From CAZJRB01 sp964547995 (GTDB taxonomy: Bacteria > Planctomycetota > Planctomycetia > Pirellulales > Thermoguttaceae): a stretch of 26,624 nt of DNA. Of the stretch, positions 1-9,003 are shown piece after piece. Made by a program: the position numbers and the translations under genes. Under the pieces are notes generated by a model that was given only the letters and a program-made list of their open reading frames with translations, had not been told where the DNA came from and searched no databases. The DNA lies in the NCBI GenBank assembly GCA_964547995.1, contig CAZJRB010000108.1, forward strand, positions 1-26,624. The letters run 5' to 3'. Each line of letters opens with the position of its first letter. Position 1 is the stretch's first letter.

Positions 1-75
1 TTACGGCGATTTTTCAAACTCGGGCATCGGCGTTGTAGGGAGTCCGTGCGCGCATTTTTCGCAGTTCGGGCGCGG

Positions 76-206
76 CCGAAAAACCATGGCCGCGCATGAC
101 GTAACCCATTGTGGGCCAAGAGTTTACGACGCCGCACAAAGCGGAAAATCCCGGCGGCGCCCCAGGCCTCCGGCTGCCGTAAGTCGTTGTGGAAGAAGGA
201 CTTACG
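76..206 (+). repeat. Dispersed repeat, left copy (inverted relative at 26194-26320)
   Basis: The segment starts with CCGAAAAACCATGG (76-89) and ends with an inverted repeat, CGTAAGTC (178-185) and GACTTACG (199-206), separated by 13 bases. The same 14-mer and the same GTAAGTC-N13-GACTTAC geometry occur in reverse orientation at 26307-26320 and 26194-26220, with nearly the same internal distance (95 versus 92 bases). Scattered matches lie between. This looks like a non-autonomous dispersed element or a decayed small gene family; I cannot assign it to a named family. Confidence 0.6.
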
Positions 207-376
207 TCCCGAAACCGCTTGTCCGTTTATACGCCTGCCCTCTTCTCCCCCGAGGAACAGCGCGCCCGGCGCCGGCCCCCGACGGACGGCTACAGATGTC
301 CCACGCCATGAGGCCGGGCGGCTACCGCACAAAAAGTGATAAGCTGACAGCGACCGGTTGAAAGCCCGCCGTACAT

Positions 377-395
377 GACGGGTTGCAGACCCGTC
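377..395. repeat. Small palindromic repeat (ACGGGT..ACCCGT type)
   Basis: Seven-base arms GACGGGT and ACCCGTC flank a 5-base loop TGCAG. The unit resembles the palindromes at 5181-5197 and 26522-26593, which share the outer ACGGG/CCCGT and differ in the centre. It lies about 130 bases before the M16 peptidase, with no T-tract, so a dispersed repeat is more likely than a terminator. Confidence 0.55.
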
Positions 396-531
396 CTACA
401 GCTTCCAAGACAAGCGTTTCGGCCGTCGTGCGCGGCTCTTGTTGCCGCCGACGGGATTTGTCAGAATGGGCCGGATGCGTGGAATGAGATGGCCTCGACG
501 TTGCGTTCTGTGACTCCCAAGGAGGAAAACC

Positions 532-3207
532 GTGAAACACCCTGTCCGACTGTGGCTCCCCGTCCTCGTTTTGATATTGACCGCAATTCCGGCTGCCGGC
601 CAGGAAAAGCCTTCGGCAAAACCTGCGAAGTCGGATAAGCCCCAAATCCCCACGTACACCAATCTCTGCAAGCTCCCCGACCAGGTCACCCTGGCGACCC
701 TCTCGAACGGCCTGACGGTCATCGTGCAGGAAAACCACGTGGCCCCGGTCGCCACCGTCCGGTGCTACGTGAAAAACACCGGCAGCGCATACGAGGGGAA
801 GTACCTCGGCGCCGGACTGAGCCACGTCCTGGAACACGTCGTTTCGGGCGGATCGACAAGCAAGCGGACCGAGAAGGAGATCGAGAAGATCATCGACCGC
901 TTCGGCGGCGCAACCAACGCCTTCACCTCGACCCACCTGACCGCGTACTTCATCGACTGCCCGGCCAAGGACGTCATGACCTGCATCGACCTGGTGGCCG
1001 ACTCGATGCAGCACATTATTTTCGAGCCGTCGGAATTCGCCCGCGAGCTGAAAGTCGTCCGTCGGGAGCTGGCCGACGGCGAGGTCAGCCGGCGGCGGGT
1101 CCAGTGGAAGATGCTCAAGGAAACGCTCTACACGCTGCACCCGATCCGCTATCCGACGATCGGCTACCTCGACGTTCTCAATCATACGAGCAACGAAACG
1201 ATCATGGAGTTCTACCGGAAGCGATACGTGCCGAACAACCAGATTTTCGTGGTGGTCGGCGACGTGAAGACCCGGGAGGTGCTCGACGCGGTTGCAGAAC
1301 AATTCGCCGGCACGCCCCGGGGGTACGAAACCTTCGTCCCCTTGCCCGAGGAACCCGAACAACTCACGCCGCGCGAGGCGGTCCGCGAAATGGACGGCAA
1401 GACCTACGATCTCGTCCTCGCGTGGCCGACGGTAAAGCTCTCGAATCCCGACCTGTATCCGCTCGACGTCGCGGCGTACATCCTCACCGAGGGCGACAGC
1501 TCGCGGATGGTCCGCCGCTTGAAATACGACGAGCAATTGGTGCTGTCGGTCGATTCGGCCAGCTACACGCCGCACTTCGCCGAGGGATCCTTCGCGGTCA
1601 TGGCAAGCTGCACTCCGGAGACCTGGCAGCGGGCGTCGGAGGAAATCCCAAAAGAAGTCTACCGGCTCCGCGATGAGCTGGTCAGCCCGGCCGAACTGGC
1701 CAAGGCCAAAAAGCAAAAGGCGTCGGAGTTGGTTTTCAGACAGCAGACCGTGCAGGAGGCCGCGGAAAGCCTGGGACGCAACTTCCTCTCGACCGACGAT
1801 CCGCTGTTCGACCGGAAATACGTCGAGGGCATCCAAAAGGTCACGGCGGAGCAGGTCCGCGACGTTGCCAGACGGTACTTCGTCCCCAGCCGGCTCAACC
1901 GCGTGATCATCGCCCCGCCCGGCGGAGCCCCCAAGCGAACCGGGCAGGAGACCGGCGGCGGCGAAGAGGCCGTTCGAGCGGTCAAGCTGCCCAACGGCCT
2001 CCGTGTTCTGGTCAAGCGCCATTCGCACCTGCCGATGGTCAGCATCCAGGCGTACGTGATCGGGGGTTGCCTGGTCGACACACCCGAGACGGCCGGCCGT
2101 TCGGCCCTGGTCGGGGCCATGCTCGACAAGGGGACCGCCCGGCACTCCGCCAAGGAAATTGCCGATTACTTCGACTCGATCGGCGGAAAGCTCGGCATGA
2201 GCGCCGGCCGGTTCACCGTCTACGGCAATGCCACGGTGCTGAAAGACGATTTCCCCAAAGCGATGGAGATGTTCGCCGAGTGTTTTCTCGAACCGACGTT
2301 TCCCGAGGGAGAATTCAAGAAGGTCCAGGCCCTGACCCTCGGGGCCATCGCCCGCCGGGCAGATAGCCCCCAGGCGGAAATCTTCGAGATGTTTTACGAT
2401 AATCTCCCCCCTACAACGCCCTACCACGTTTTGCAGGGAGGCAAGGAACAGACCGTCGAACGGCTCCGCGCCGCGGACCTTCGCGCATATCACGCAAAGC
2501 ACTTCGTGCCCGAAAATATGATCGTCACCGTCTTCGGCGACATCGATCCCGATCGCGCGTCGGCGCTGGTCCGCAAGCAGTTCGGACGGCTGAAAGCCGA
2601 TTCCCGGCGCAAGCCGGTTGATTTCGATCGGGCAAACGCAATCCCGAAAACGATCTCCCGCCACAAGAAGACCGGCAAGCAGACCGGCATGGTACTGATG
2701 GGTTATGCCATTCCGGGCATTCTCGACAAGAAGGACCATGCAGCACTGGTCGTGCTCGATGCGATCATGTCGGGCTACAGCTACCCCGGCGGATGGTTGC
2801 ACAACGAGCTGCGCGGCGAGGGATTGGTCTACTACGTCCATGCGTTTCAGATTACCGGACCGGCGCCCGGCTACTTCACAATTCTCTCGCAGACCGGGCC
2901 CGACAAAATCGACGAAGTGGTCGAGCGGATCAAGAAGAACGTCGCGCAGGCCAAAGCGGGGAAAATCTCCAAAGAGGAATTCGACACCGCCGTGCAAATG
3001 GTCATCTCCCTGCACGCCCAGGACAACACCACCATCGGCGAGCAGGCCGGCCAGGCCGCGCTGGACGACCTCTACGGGCTCGGCTACGCCTACGACAAGA
3101 CCTTCGACGCCCGCATCAAGGCCGTAACGCCGCAGGACGTGGTCCGTGTCGCAAAACAGCATCTCACCAATCACGTGTTGGTTACGTCGTCGCCGGGCAG
3201 TCCGTAA
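532..3207 (+). CDS. Exported M16 (pitrilysin-type) zinc metallopeptidase
   Basis: An 891-residue two-unit M16 peptidase, expected to cleave peptides in the periplasm or at the envelope. The start is GTG with an excellent ribosome-binding site (AAGGAGG at 519-525). Residues 1-23 form a signal peptide with hydrophobic core and an AAG-Q end. The inverted zinc motif HxxEH is intact as H98-V-L-E101-H102, and E179 in VVRREL sits 76 residues after H102, matching the family's HxxEH-x76-E spacing. A second M16 unit begins near residue 482 (VKLPNGLRVLVKR) and lacks the motif, as is usual for the inactive half of tandem M16 proteins. The gene stands alone. The natural substrate cannot be told from sequence. 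Confidence 0.93.
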   Translation: MKHPVRLWLPVLVLILTAIPAAGQEKPSAKPAKSDKPQIPTYTNLCKLPDQVTLATLSNGLTVIVQENHVAPVATVRCYVKNTGSAYEGKYLGAGLSHVLEHVVSGGSTSKRTEKEIEKIIDRFGGATNAFTSTHLTAYFIDCPAKDVMTCIDLVADSMQHIIFEPSEFARELKVVRRELADGEVSRRRVQWKMLKETLYTLHPIRYPTIGYLDVLNHTSNETIMEFYRKRYVPNNQIFVVVGDVKTREVLDAVAEQFAGTPRGYETFVPLPEEPEQLTPREAVREMDGKTYDLVLAWPTVKLSNPDLYPLDVAAYILTEGDSSRMVRRLKYDEQLVLSVDSASYTPHFAEGSFAVMASCTPETWQRASEEIPKEVYRLRDELVSPAELAKAKKQKASELVFRQQTVQEAAESLGRNFLSTDDPLFDRKYVEGIQKVTAEQVRDVARRYFVPSRLNRVIIAPPGGAPKRTGQETGGGEEAVRAVKLPNGLRVLVKRHSHLPMVSIQAYVIGGCLVDTPETAGRSALVGAMLDKGTARHSAKEIADYFDSIGGKLGMSAGRFTVYGNATVLKDDFPKAMEMFAECFLEPTFPEGEFKKVQALTLGAIARRADSPQAEIFEMFYDNLPPTTPYHVLQGGKEQTVERLRAADLRAYHAKHFVPENMIVTVFGDIDPDRASALVRKQFGRLKADSRRKPVDFDRANAIPKTISRHKKTGKQTGMVLMGYAIPGILDKKDHAALVVLDAIMSGYSYPGGWLHNELRGEGLVYYVHAFQITGPAPGYFTILSQTGPDKIDEVVERIKKNVAQAKAGKISKEEFDTAVQMVISLHAQDNTTIGEQAGQAALDDLYGLGYAYDKTFDARIKAVTPQDVVRVAKQHLTNHVLVTSSPGSP

Positions 3208-3291
3208 CGTGGCCGTTTGTTGCGTGGGGCAGGGAATCGGGACTCGCGACCCCATACAATTCCCCCATTTTTCCGTTTCTAGTTATTTTTT

Positions 3292-3331
3292 CTACATAAC
3301 CCTAATTGCCGCAACCGATAGTGTTATGTAG
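3292..3331. promoter_or_regulatory. Perfect 9-bp inverted repeat upstream of fliW
   Basis: CTACATAAC (3292-3300) and GTTATGTAG (3323-3331) are exact inverted copies separated by 22 bases, in a locally AT-rich stretch between the M16 peptidase and fliW. Possible roles are an operator for a dimeric regulator of fliW-csrA or a weak structure ending the peptidase mRNA. There is no T-tract after the right arm, so I prefer the operator reading, without naming a regulator. Confidence 0.35.
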
Positions 3332-3369
3332 AGGTTTATGCCCTCAAATGGACAGAGTAGTCTGAGGGG

Positions 3370-3384
3370 TGGCAGCAAACATGC
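3370..3384 (+). promoter_or_regulatory. Possible sigma54-type promoter for fliW-csrA
   Basis: TGGCAGCAAACATGC keeps the GG-N10-GC spacing of -24/-12 promoters (consensus TGGCAC-N5-TTGC) with two mismatches. It lies about 40 bases upstream of the fliW start, which suits the flagellar context. A 15-base match of this quality can arise by chance, and no activator site was identified. Confidence 0.3.
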
Positions 3385-3424
3385 CGCTTGGGTGCATATT
3401 CCTTCCCCTTTGTGGAGCTAAGAG

Positions 3425-3865
3425 ATGGAAATCGCCACAAGCCGATTCGGCACGTTGAAGATCGACACGGACAGCGTGATCCGTTTTCCCTTTGGCCTGT
3501 TGGGACTGGAGGATTGCCGCGAATGGGTCTTGCTTGCCGACCGGCAGAACGATGCCGTCGCATGGCTCCAGAGTATTGATTATCCGGAGACGGCTTTCGC
3601 GGTGGTAAGCCCGCAACGATTCCTGCCCGACTACCGGATTCGTGTTGCGAAGCAGGAGTTGTCGCCCCTTGAATTGGGCGACTTGGGTACGGCCGAGGTG
3701 TTGGCCGTCGTTGGAAAGACGGAACGTTCGCTGACGTTGAATCTGAAAGCCCCCCTGGTGATCAACGTCGAGCGGAGGTTGGGGCACCAGGTGATTGCCA
3801 ACGGCGACCCGCCGCTGCGGTACGAATTAGAGACCGAACAACATGCTTTCAGAAGGATTGCATAG
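3425..3865 (+). CDS. fliW: Flagellar assembly factor FliW
   Basis: A 146-residue cytoplasmic protein with the full FliW pattern: an N-terminal TSRFGTLKID strand pair, the FPFGLLGLEDCREWVLL segment, the PETAFAVVSP segment and an LNLKAPLVINVERRLGHQVI C-terminal block. FliW binds flagellin and the RNA-binding regulator CsrA, coupling flagellin levels to flagellin translation; this role is known from Bacillus and is inferred here. GGAG at 3414-3417 supports the ATG start. csrA follows 44 bases downstream on the same strand, the classical fliW-csrA arrangement. No other flagellar gene is in the window. Confidence 0.93.
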   Translation: MEIATSRFGTLKIDTDSVIRFPFGLLGLEDCREWVLLADRQNDAVAWLQSIDYPETAFAVVSPQRFLPDYRIRVAKQELSPLELGDLGTAEVLAVVGKTERSLTLNLKAPLVINVERRLGHQVIANGDPPLRYELETEQHAFRRIA

Positions 3866-3909
3866 ACGGGTCGGCCAACCGGCCGGCGTAACCGAGGAAG
3901 GAGGCTCGG

Positions 3910-4158
3910 ATGCTTGTCCTGTCCAGACAACGAGATGAGAGCATCGTGATCGGCGACAATGTCGTCGTAACGATTGTGGATATTCGTCGAGACAAGGTCC
4001 GGTTGGGAATCGAGGCGCCACACGAGATTCCCGTCCATCGCCGCGAGGTTTACGAGGCCATCCAGCGGGAGAACCGCCGGGCGAGCCAGTTGGAGCCGGC
4101 CGACACCCAACGGCTCGAGCCCCGGGATCCCGCTGACCGAAGCCTCCCGCAACCGTGA
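3910..4158 (+). CDS. csrA: Carbon storage regulator CsrA (copy 1, fliW-linked)
   Basis: An 82-residue RNA-binding translational regulator. It starts MLVLSRQRDESIVIGD and contains the DKVRLGIEAP strand and VHRREVYEAI helix, with R44, the key RNA-contact residue of the family, in place. A strong ribosome-binding site (AAGGAGG five bases before the ATG) marks the start. The C-terminal 25 or so residues after the conserved helix are longer and more polar than in minimal CsrA. It lies downstream of fliW, whose product is its usual protein antagonist. A second copy is at 21787-22005. Confidence 0.95.
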   Translation: MLVLSRQRDESIVIGDNVVVTIVDIRRDKVRLGIEAPHEIPVHRREVYEAIQRENRRASQLEPADTQRLEPRDPADRSLPQP

Positions 4159-4242
4159 CGGGAAGAAATTCGGCAACGTTCTCGAAGCCCTGAAAGCTTG
4201 GCGGGATACACGGCAGGAATGTCCTTCGGAAGGGTGAGCCCT

Positions 4243-5103
<861 letters not shown>

Positions 5104-5180
5104 CCCCCGCAACAGGTATCACAAGTCGCCGATCGGCCCCTATCCGTTGCGGTATCGGCTGTAGCGGTTGTGCTTATTCT

Positions 5181-5197
5181 ACGGGCTGCAAACCCGT
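5181..5197. repeat. Small palindromic repeat (ACGGG..CCCGT type)
   Basis: ACGGGCTGCAAACCCGT has ACGGG and CCCGT arms and lies between mqnD and the porin gene. It is a close relative of the unit at 377-395 and of the array at the right end of the window. There is no T-tract, so I do not call it a terminator. Confidence 0.5.
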
Positions 5198-5348
5198 TTC
5201 ATGCCGCATAACCCTTGCCTAGCGCATTTCTAATACATTCCGTTTTATTCGGCTCCGAAGATTACAACGGGCCCAAATGGCATAAGGCCCCCCATTTGCA
5301 CGGGTTTCGCTGTCCCGCACAGAATCGATTGCCTATCGAGGAAATCAC

Positions 5349-6797
5349 GTGTACGAAAGCACCACTACACAGCCGTTTCTACTGGCGGTCCTGGCCATAG
5401 CGTTGGGGCCGGCCTTTCAGGCAAGTGGACAGTGGGGCGAGATGGAAAGACTGCCCGCCGTTTCCCCTCACATAGACGGAACAGTCATGCCAGCGATTGC
5501 CCCGGTGGCGATGAACTCGCCGCAGCAAACCGACGCCGGTCTCGCCCAGCGGGTTGCGGATCTGGAAGCGGCGTTGCAGAAAATCCATCAAAAGGAAGCC
5601 GCCGCCAGGGCCAAGGCGGCCGGAAAACCGTCGGTCACCGTCGGCGGGCGGCTCTACCTCGACTGGGCCAACTTCAGCCAGAACCCCAATAGCATCCTAC
5701 AAATGGGGAACCAGCAAAACGGGGTCGAATTCCGCCGGGCGCGTCTTTTCGCCAAGGGCACGGCCTTCCATGTCATCGACTACAAAGTACAGTATGATTT
5801 CGCCAATACGCAGTCGACCGCGGCCAACGACAAGCTGCAAGCGACGTCCTTTCGCGACGTCTTTATCACCGTCAAGGAACTGCCCTACTTAGGCCACGTC
5901 CGCGTCGGCCATTTCAAGGAACCGTACGGACTGGAAGAGAACACCAGCAGCAAGTACATCACGTTCATGGAACGCGCCTTGCCGATCCCGCTCATCCCCG
6001 AGCGGAACGTGGGTGTGATGGCCTTCAACCATAGCTGGGGCAAGAACATGACCTGGGCAATCGGCGCTTTCACGAGCCGGATCGAGGACGATCCGCCCGA
6101 GTTTAGCAACGACGCCGGCAACACCGCGCTAACGATGCGAGGCACGTTCTTGCCCTGGTACGACGAGGCGACGGGCGGGCGCGGCCTGTTCCACCTGGGG
6201 GCCGCCTACAGCTTCCGCGACATCCCCGGCGACTTGGTGTGGTTCCGGGCGCGTCCGGAATCCCACCTGAGCGACCGGGTGGTCGACACGGGCAACATCA
6301 CCGACGTACCCGACTATCAATTGCTGGGGCTTGAAGCGGCGTTGGTCTACGGCCCCTTCTCCGCGCAATCGGAGTATATGGCGGCCTTCCTGAATCGAAA
6401 CGGCTTTGCCGACGCCCGGTTCGACGGTTACTACGTCTACGTCAGCTACTTCCTGACGGGCGAGAGCCGCCGTTACAACCGTTCGCGAGCATACTTCGAA
6501 CGCATTCAGCCGTTCGAGAATTTCTTTCTCGTCCGCGACGGCGACGGCTACATCCGGGCCGGCAGGGGCGCGTGGGAAATTGCCTACCGGTATTCGTACC
6601 TCGACCTCGACAGCGCCGGTGTGGTCGGTGGTCGCGTCGCCGACCACACGTTGGGCTTGAACTGGTACCTGAATCCCTACACGCGAATGATGTGGAACTA
6701 CGTTCACTCCGACGCACACCGGCCCCCGGCCGGCGGCGGGCCTTCGATCCCCGGGGCAATGGATATCTTCGAGATGAGGGTGCAGTTCGAGTTCTAA
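5349..6797 (+). CDS. Outer-membrane porin, phosphate-selective porin O/P family
   Basis: A 482-residue outer-membrane beta-barrel porin. The GTG start is preceded by GAGGAAA. Residues 1-28 are a signal peptide (LLAVLAIALGPAFQASGQ). Residues about 65-91 form a short heptad-rich coiled-coil (LAQRVADLEAALQKIHQKEA), seen in trimeric porins of this type. From residue 95 the OprO/OprP-like barrel begins (VTVGGRLYLDWANF), with the FRRARLFAKG, VRVGHFKEPYGLEE and MERALPIPLIPERNVGV motifs. The protein ends in an aromatic-rich strand (MRVQFEF) with terminal Phe, the usual outer-membrane assembly signal. Family members take up phosphate or other anions; specificity here is unknown. The gene converges on the thioredoxin-fold gene with 29 bases between stops. 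Confidence 0.88.
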   Translation: MYESTTTQPFLLAVLAIALGPAFQASGQWGEMERLPAVSPHIDGTVMPAIAPVAMNSPQQTDAGLAQRVADLEAALQKIHQKEAAARAKAAGKPSVTVGGRLYLDWANFSQNPNSILQMGNQQNGVEFRRARLFAKGTAFHVIDYKVQYDFANTQSTAANDKLQATSFRDVFITVKELPYLGHVRVGHFKEPYGLEENTSSKYITFMERALPIPLIPERNVGVMAFNHSWGKNMTWAIGAFTSRIEDDPPEFSNDAGNTALTMRGTFLPWYDEATGGRGLFHLGAAYSFRDIPGDLVWFRARPESHLSDRVVDTGNITDVPDYQLLGLEAALVYGPFSAQSEYMAAFLNRNGFADARFDGYYVYVSYFLTGESRRYNRSRAYFERIQPFENFFLVRDGDGYIRAGRGAWEIAYRYSYLDLDSAGVVGGRVADHTLGLNWYLNPYTRMMWNYVHSDAHRPPAGGGPSIPGAMDIFEMRVQFEF

Positions 6798-6826
6798 CCG
6801 GCGAGACGCACGAGCGTTCCCGGCCG

Positions 6827-7408
6827 CTACTTGAGATACTCCGGCGCGTTTCCCGCCTTCCACTTGATATTGCAGCCAAGGCTTGGCTTCTGCTTCCCGG
6901 CGACCGGCTCGCCGGCGAGGACCGCGTCGAGTGCTGCGCGGAGGTCGGCGCCGGTCACCTCGACGCCGTTTTCCGGGCGGCTGTCGTCCAACTGGCCGCG
7001 GTAGACAAGCTTGCGGTCGCGGTCGAAGAGGAAGAAGTCGGGCGTGCAGGCAGCACGGTAGGCCTTCGCCGTCTCCTGGGTTTCGTCGAAAAGGTACGGG
7101 AAGGCGTATCCCCGTTTCCCGACCTCTTCGGCCATCTTCTCCGGGGCGTCGTCGGCGAAGTTCTCGACGTCGTTCGAGTTGATCCCGACGACCGCAACGC
7201 CCTTCTCCTGATACTCCCCGGCCAGGCGGGCAAGCTCGTCGGCCACGTGGATCACGAACGGACAGTGGTTGCACATGAAGATCACCAGCAAGGCCGGGGC
7301 GCCCGAGAAATCGGAGAGCGAGACGGTTCGGCCGTCGACGTTCGGCAGCGCGAAATCCGGGGCAACCGTGCCCAGCGGCAACAACATCGTACTCGGGGTT
7401 CTGGCCAT
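6827..7408 (-). CDS. Thioredoxin-fold protein of the AhpC/TSA-TlpA type
   Basis: A 193-residue redox protein. After an N-terminal APDFALPNVDGRTVSLSDF strand-turn typical of peroxiredoxin/TlpA-like proteins comes the active-site block VIFMCNHCPF, with C46-N-H-C49, a CxxC pair followed by Pro. The GINSNDVENF and TPDFFLFDRD segments (the latter with the cis-Pro site) complete the fold. No signal peptide is visible, so a cytoplasmic thiol-disulfide or peroxide-related role is likely; the exact substrate is unknown. AGAGG lies eight bases before the ATG. It is downstream of the toxin-antitoxin-like pair on the same strand, with 33 bases between them, and could be read through from it. Confidence 0.85.
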   Translation of the reverse strand: MARTPSTMLLPLGTVAPDFALPNVDGRTVSLSDFSGAPALLVIFMCNHCPFVIHVADELARLAGEYQEKGVAVVGINSNDVENFADDAPEKMAEEVGKRGYAFPYLFDETQETAKAYRAACTPDFFLFDRDRKLVYRGQLDDSRPENGVEVTGADLRAALDAVLAGEPVAGKQKPSLGCNIKWKAGNAPEYLK

Positions 7409-7441
7409 GGCGCAACCTCTTGGGGTTATAGTCCGTTTGTG

Positions 7442-7789
7442 TTAGAACGGAATATACTGAACCATGTTATGCACGTCTTCAGGATCCGTGGCTTTAGCGA
7501 TCAGTTCCAGGTCGTTCACGAACTGGCCGATACTGCCCCCTAACTGCCGACCGAAGATCATGCCCGCGAAAGGACGCCCTTGACGCTGCCAATCTTCAGC
7601 CAGTCCTTTGAATCGGGCATCCTGTGTGAAGAGAACGCGTCCGAGTTCGTGGGCGCGGTCGAGCAGCTCATCGTCGGGCAATTCCCTCCTTCCATCTTCA
7701 ATCACCGTCAACACGTCTACTTCACGGCGGCGGAGTTGCTCGGTAATCGGTCGTGGAACGTGGACGTCCATATACAGAGCAATGCTCAT
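7442..7789 (-). CDS. DUF5615-type PIN-like protein, probable toxin of a type II pair
   Basis: A 115-residue PIN-like protein. It has an acidic residue at the end of the first strand (LYMDVHVP, D8), the DVLTVIEDGR segment and the RVLFTQDARF strand with D57, the layout of DUF5615 proteins, which are related to Mut7-C/PIN ribonucleases. The ATG follows directly after the TAG stop of the upstream DUF433 gene with no gap, so the two are probably translationally coupled. Known DUF433-DUF5615 pairs are predicted toxin-antitoxin systems; RNase activity here is inferred, not shown. Confidence 0.8.
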   Translation of the reverse strand: MSIALYMDVHVPRPITEQLRRREVDVLTVIEDGRRELPDDELLDRAHELGRVLFTQDARFKGLAEDWQRQGRPFAGMIFGRQLGGSIGQFVNDLELIAKATDPEDVHNMVQYIPF

Positions 7790-8104
7790 CTACAGCAATC
7801 CTTTGGCCTTCAACCGAAGTTCAATGCGTGTTGGCGCCGTATCCGCCCGCGTTTTCTCAACTTGCTTGGCCTCTGCTTCGATTTCGGCGTCGATTTCCGC
7901 CTGGTGGTCGTAGTAGTAGGCCATTGCCGCATGGGCTTCTGCAAGGCTCAAGCAGTCATGATTGCGGACCATCTCGTCGGGCGACCAGCTGTAGGCCAAA
8001 TAGTCCATAACAATCTGCGCAACTCGCACCCGTGGCGTTCTTTCGAGTCGTGCCGGTTTGTCAGGTTCTTTGACAATATGAGGATAGGTCAGTTCGATAG
8101 ACAT
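7790..8104 (-). CDS. DUF433-domain protein, probable antitoxin
   Basis: A 104-residue protein with the DUF433 pattern: an early strand (YPHIVKEP), a small helix (RVAQIVMDYL), the YSWSPDEMVRNH helix-turn segment and SLAEAHAAMAYYYDH, where DUF433 proteins normally have a winged-helix-like DNA-binding core. The C-terminal half is a charged helix (AEIDAEIEAEAKQVEKTRAD), suited to binding the toxin. GGAG lies eight bases before the ATG, and a sigma70-like promoter is 76 to 104 bases upstream. It is the first gene of a two-gene unit with the DUF5615 gene; autoregulation by the pair is expected from analogy only. Confidence 0.8.
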   Translation of the reverse strand: MSIELTYPHIVKEPDKPARLERTPRVRVAQIVMDYLAYSWSPDEMVRNHDCLSLAEAHAAMAYYYDHQAEIDAEIEAEAKQVEKTRADTAPTRIELRLKAKGLL

Positions 8105-8179
8105 AACCGTTGCTCCAAAACCGGATGCACACTAGCTGGAACGGATTGATTGATAGGTGGAACCATTCATTCTATGGAT

Positions 8180-8208
8180 AGTATACCGCGAACATCCGAC
8201 GGGGGCAA
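8180..8208 (-). promoter_or_regulatory. Sigma70-type promoter for the DUF433/DUF5615 pair
   Basis: On the - strand TTGCCC (8203-8208) and TATACT (8180-8185) are separated by exactly 17 bases. The -10 hexamer matches five of six consensus bases and the -35 four of six. Transcription would start near 8173, about 70 bases before the DUF433 start codon. The TatD gene ends 13 bases upstream of the -35 box, so the pair has its own promoter. Confidence 0.5.
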
Positions 8209-8220
8209 TACGGCGCGGGA

Positions 8221-9003
8221 CTACGGTAATGCGAGCAGCCGCCGGGCGTTTGCCGTGGTTTGGGCGGACAGTTCGTCCAGGGCCGCTCCGCGAAGCTCCG
8301 CGAGTCGCCGGGCCGTGTGAACGATGTTTGCCGGTTCGTTGCGCTTCTGCTTGCCGCGGAGCGGCGCCGGCACGAGATACGGGCTGTCGGTCTCGATCAG
8401 AAGCCGGTCGGCCGGGATCGTAACGGCCGCTTCGCGCAACGGCTCGAATTTCTTGTTCTTGTACGTGACCGCGCCGGCAAAACTGATGTAGAGGCCCAGC
8501 TCGATGCACTCGGCCGCCGTGGCCGTGTCGCCGCTGAACGAGTGAATCGCGCCTCGAAGCGATCCCCGGGCAGCGGCTTCGCGCAGCATCGGCAGCAGAT
8601 CGGCCTCGGCGTCGCGGCAGTGGATCAGCAGCGGCAGGCCGCACTCCTGCGAGAACCTAAGGTGCCGGTCGAAATAGTCTTGCTGCACGTCGAAAGGCGT
8701 GAAGTCCCGGTATCGGTCGAGGCCGGTTTCGCCCAGGGCGACGACGCGCGGATGATCGGCCATGGCGACGATTCGCTCCCAGTCGCCCTCGTCCGCCTCG
8801 CCGGCGTAGTTGGGTTGGATTCCGACGGCGGCGTAGATTTCGGGGCGTTGCTCGGCCAACCGGATCGTTGCCCTGCTCGAATCGGCCGTAATGGCGACGG
8901 CCAGGAGGGCCTCGACGCCCGCGGCGATTGCCCGCCGGACAACCGCGTCGCGGTCGGCGTCGAATTCTTCCTGGTCGAGATGTACGTGGGTGTCGATGAG
9001 CAT
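8221..9003 (-). CDS. TatD-family metal-dependent hydrolase (DNase)
   Basis: A 260-residue TIM-barrel amidohydrolase-superfamily protein. The metal-binding DTHVHLD motif is at residues 4-10, followed by VGIQPNYA, the VVALGETGLD block, LLIHCRDAEADLL, GAIHSFSGD and the IETDSPYL motif with its catalytic Asp. All typical TatD metal ligands (H7, H9, E, H, H, D) appear present. Family members are cytoplasmic 3'-5' exonucleases or deoxyribonucleases acting in DNA repair and turnover. The length matches the family. The gene lies downstream of the nuo-linked four-helix gene but is separated from it by 68 bases of degenerate repeat, so co-transcription is uncertain. Confidence 0.92.
   Translation of the reverse strand: MLIDTHVHLDQEEFDADRDAVVRRAIAAGVEALLAVAITADSSRATIRLAEQRPEIYAAVGIQPNYAGEADEGDWERIVAMADHPRVVALGETGLDRYRDFTPFDVQQDYFDRHLRFSQECGLPLLIHCRDAEADLLPMLREAAARGSLRGAIHSFSGDTATAAECIELGLYISFAGAVTYKNKKFEPLREAAVTIPADRLLIETDSPYLVPAPLRGKQKRNEPANIVHTARRLAELRGAALDELSAQTTANARRLLALP

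Larger units (their letters stand above)
1..531. other. Gene-poor left flank with repeats
   Basis: I see no convincing gene before the M16 peptidase. Short open frames exist (for example 86-361 and 109-339), but they are arginine- and proline-rich, have no clear ribosome-binding site and follow the composition of the DNA. The interval holds a repeat element at about 76-206 that has an inverted relative near the right end of the window, and a small palindrome at 377-395. The first ten bases (TTACGGCGAT) equal 26217-26226, so a truncated further copy of the same element may sit at the left edge. Confidence 0.6.

Noticed and set aside
86..361. Small open frames in the left-flank repeat as a real gene
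   Set aside because: They have no ribosome-binding site, and their similarity to the frame in the right copy is too weak and patchy to claim a conserved protein.
322..3255. Very long open frame on the - strand opposite the M16 peptidase
   Set aside because: It has no recognisable motif and mirrors the GC-rich codon pattern of the real gene, which has a signal peptide, zinc motif and ribosome-binding site.
4146..4164. TCCCG..CGGGA hairpin at the end of csrA copy 1 as a terminator
   Set aside because: The arms are only five bases and no T-tract follows.
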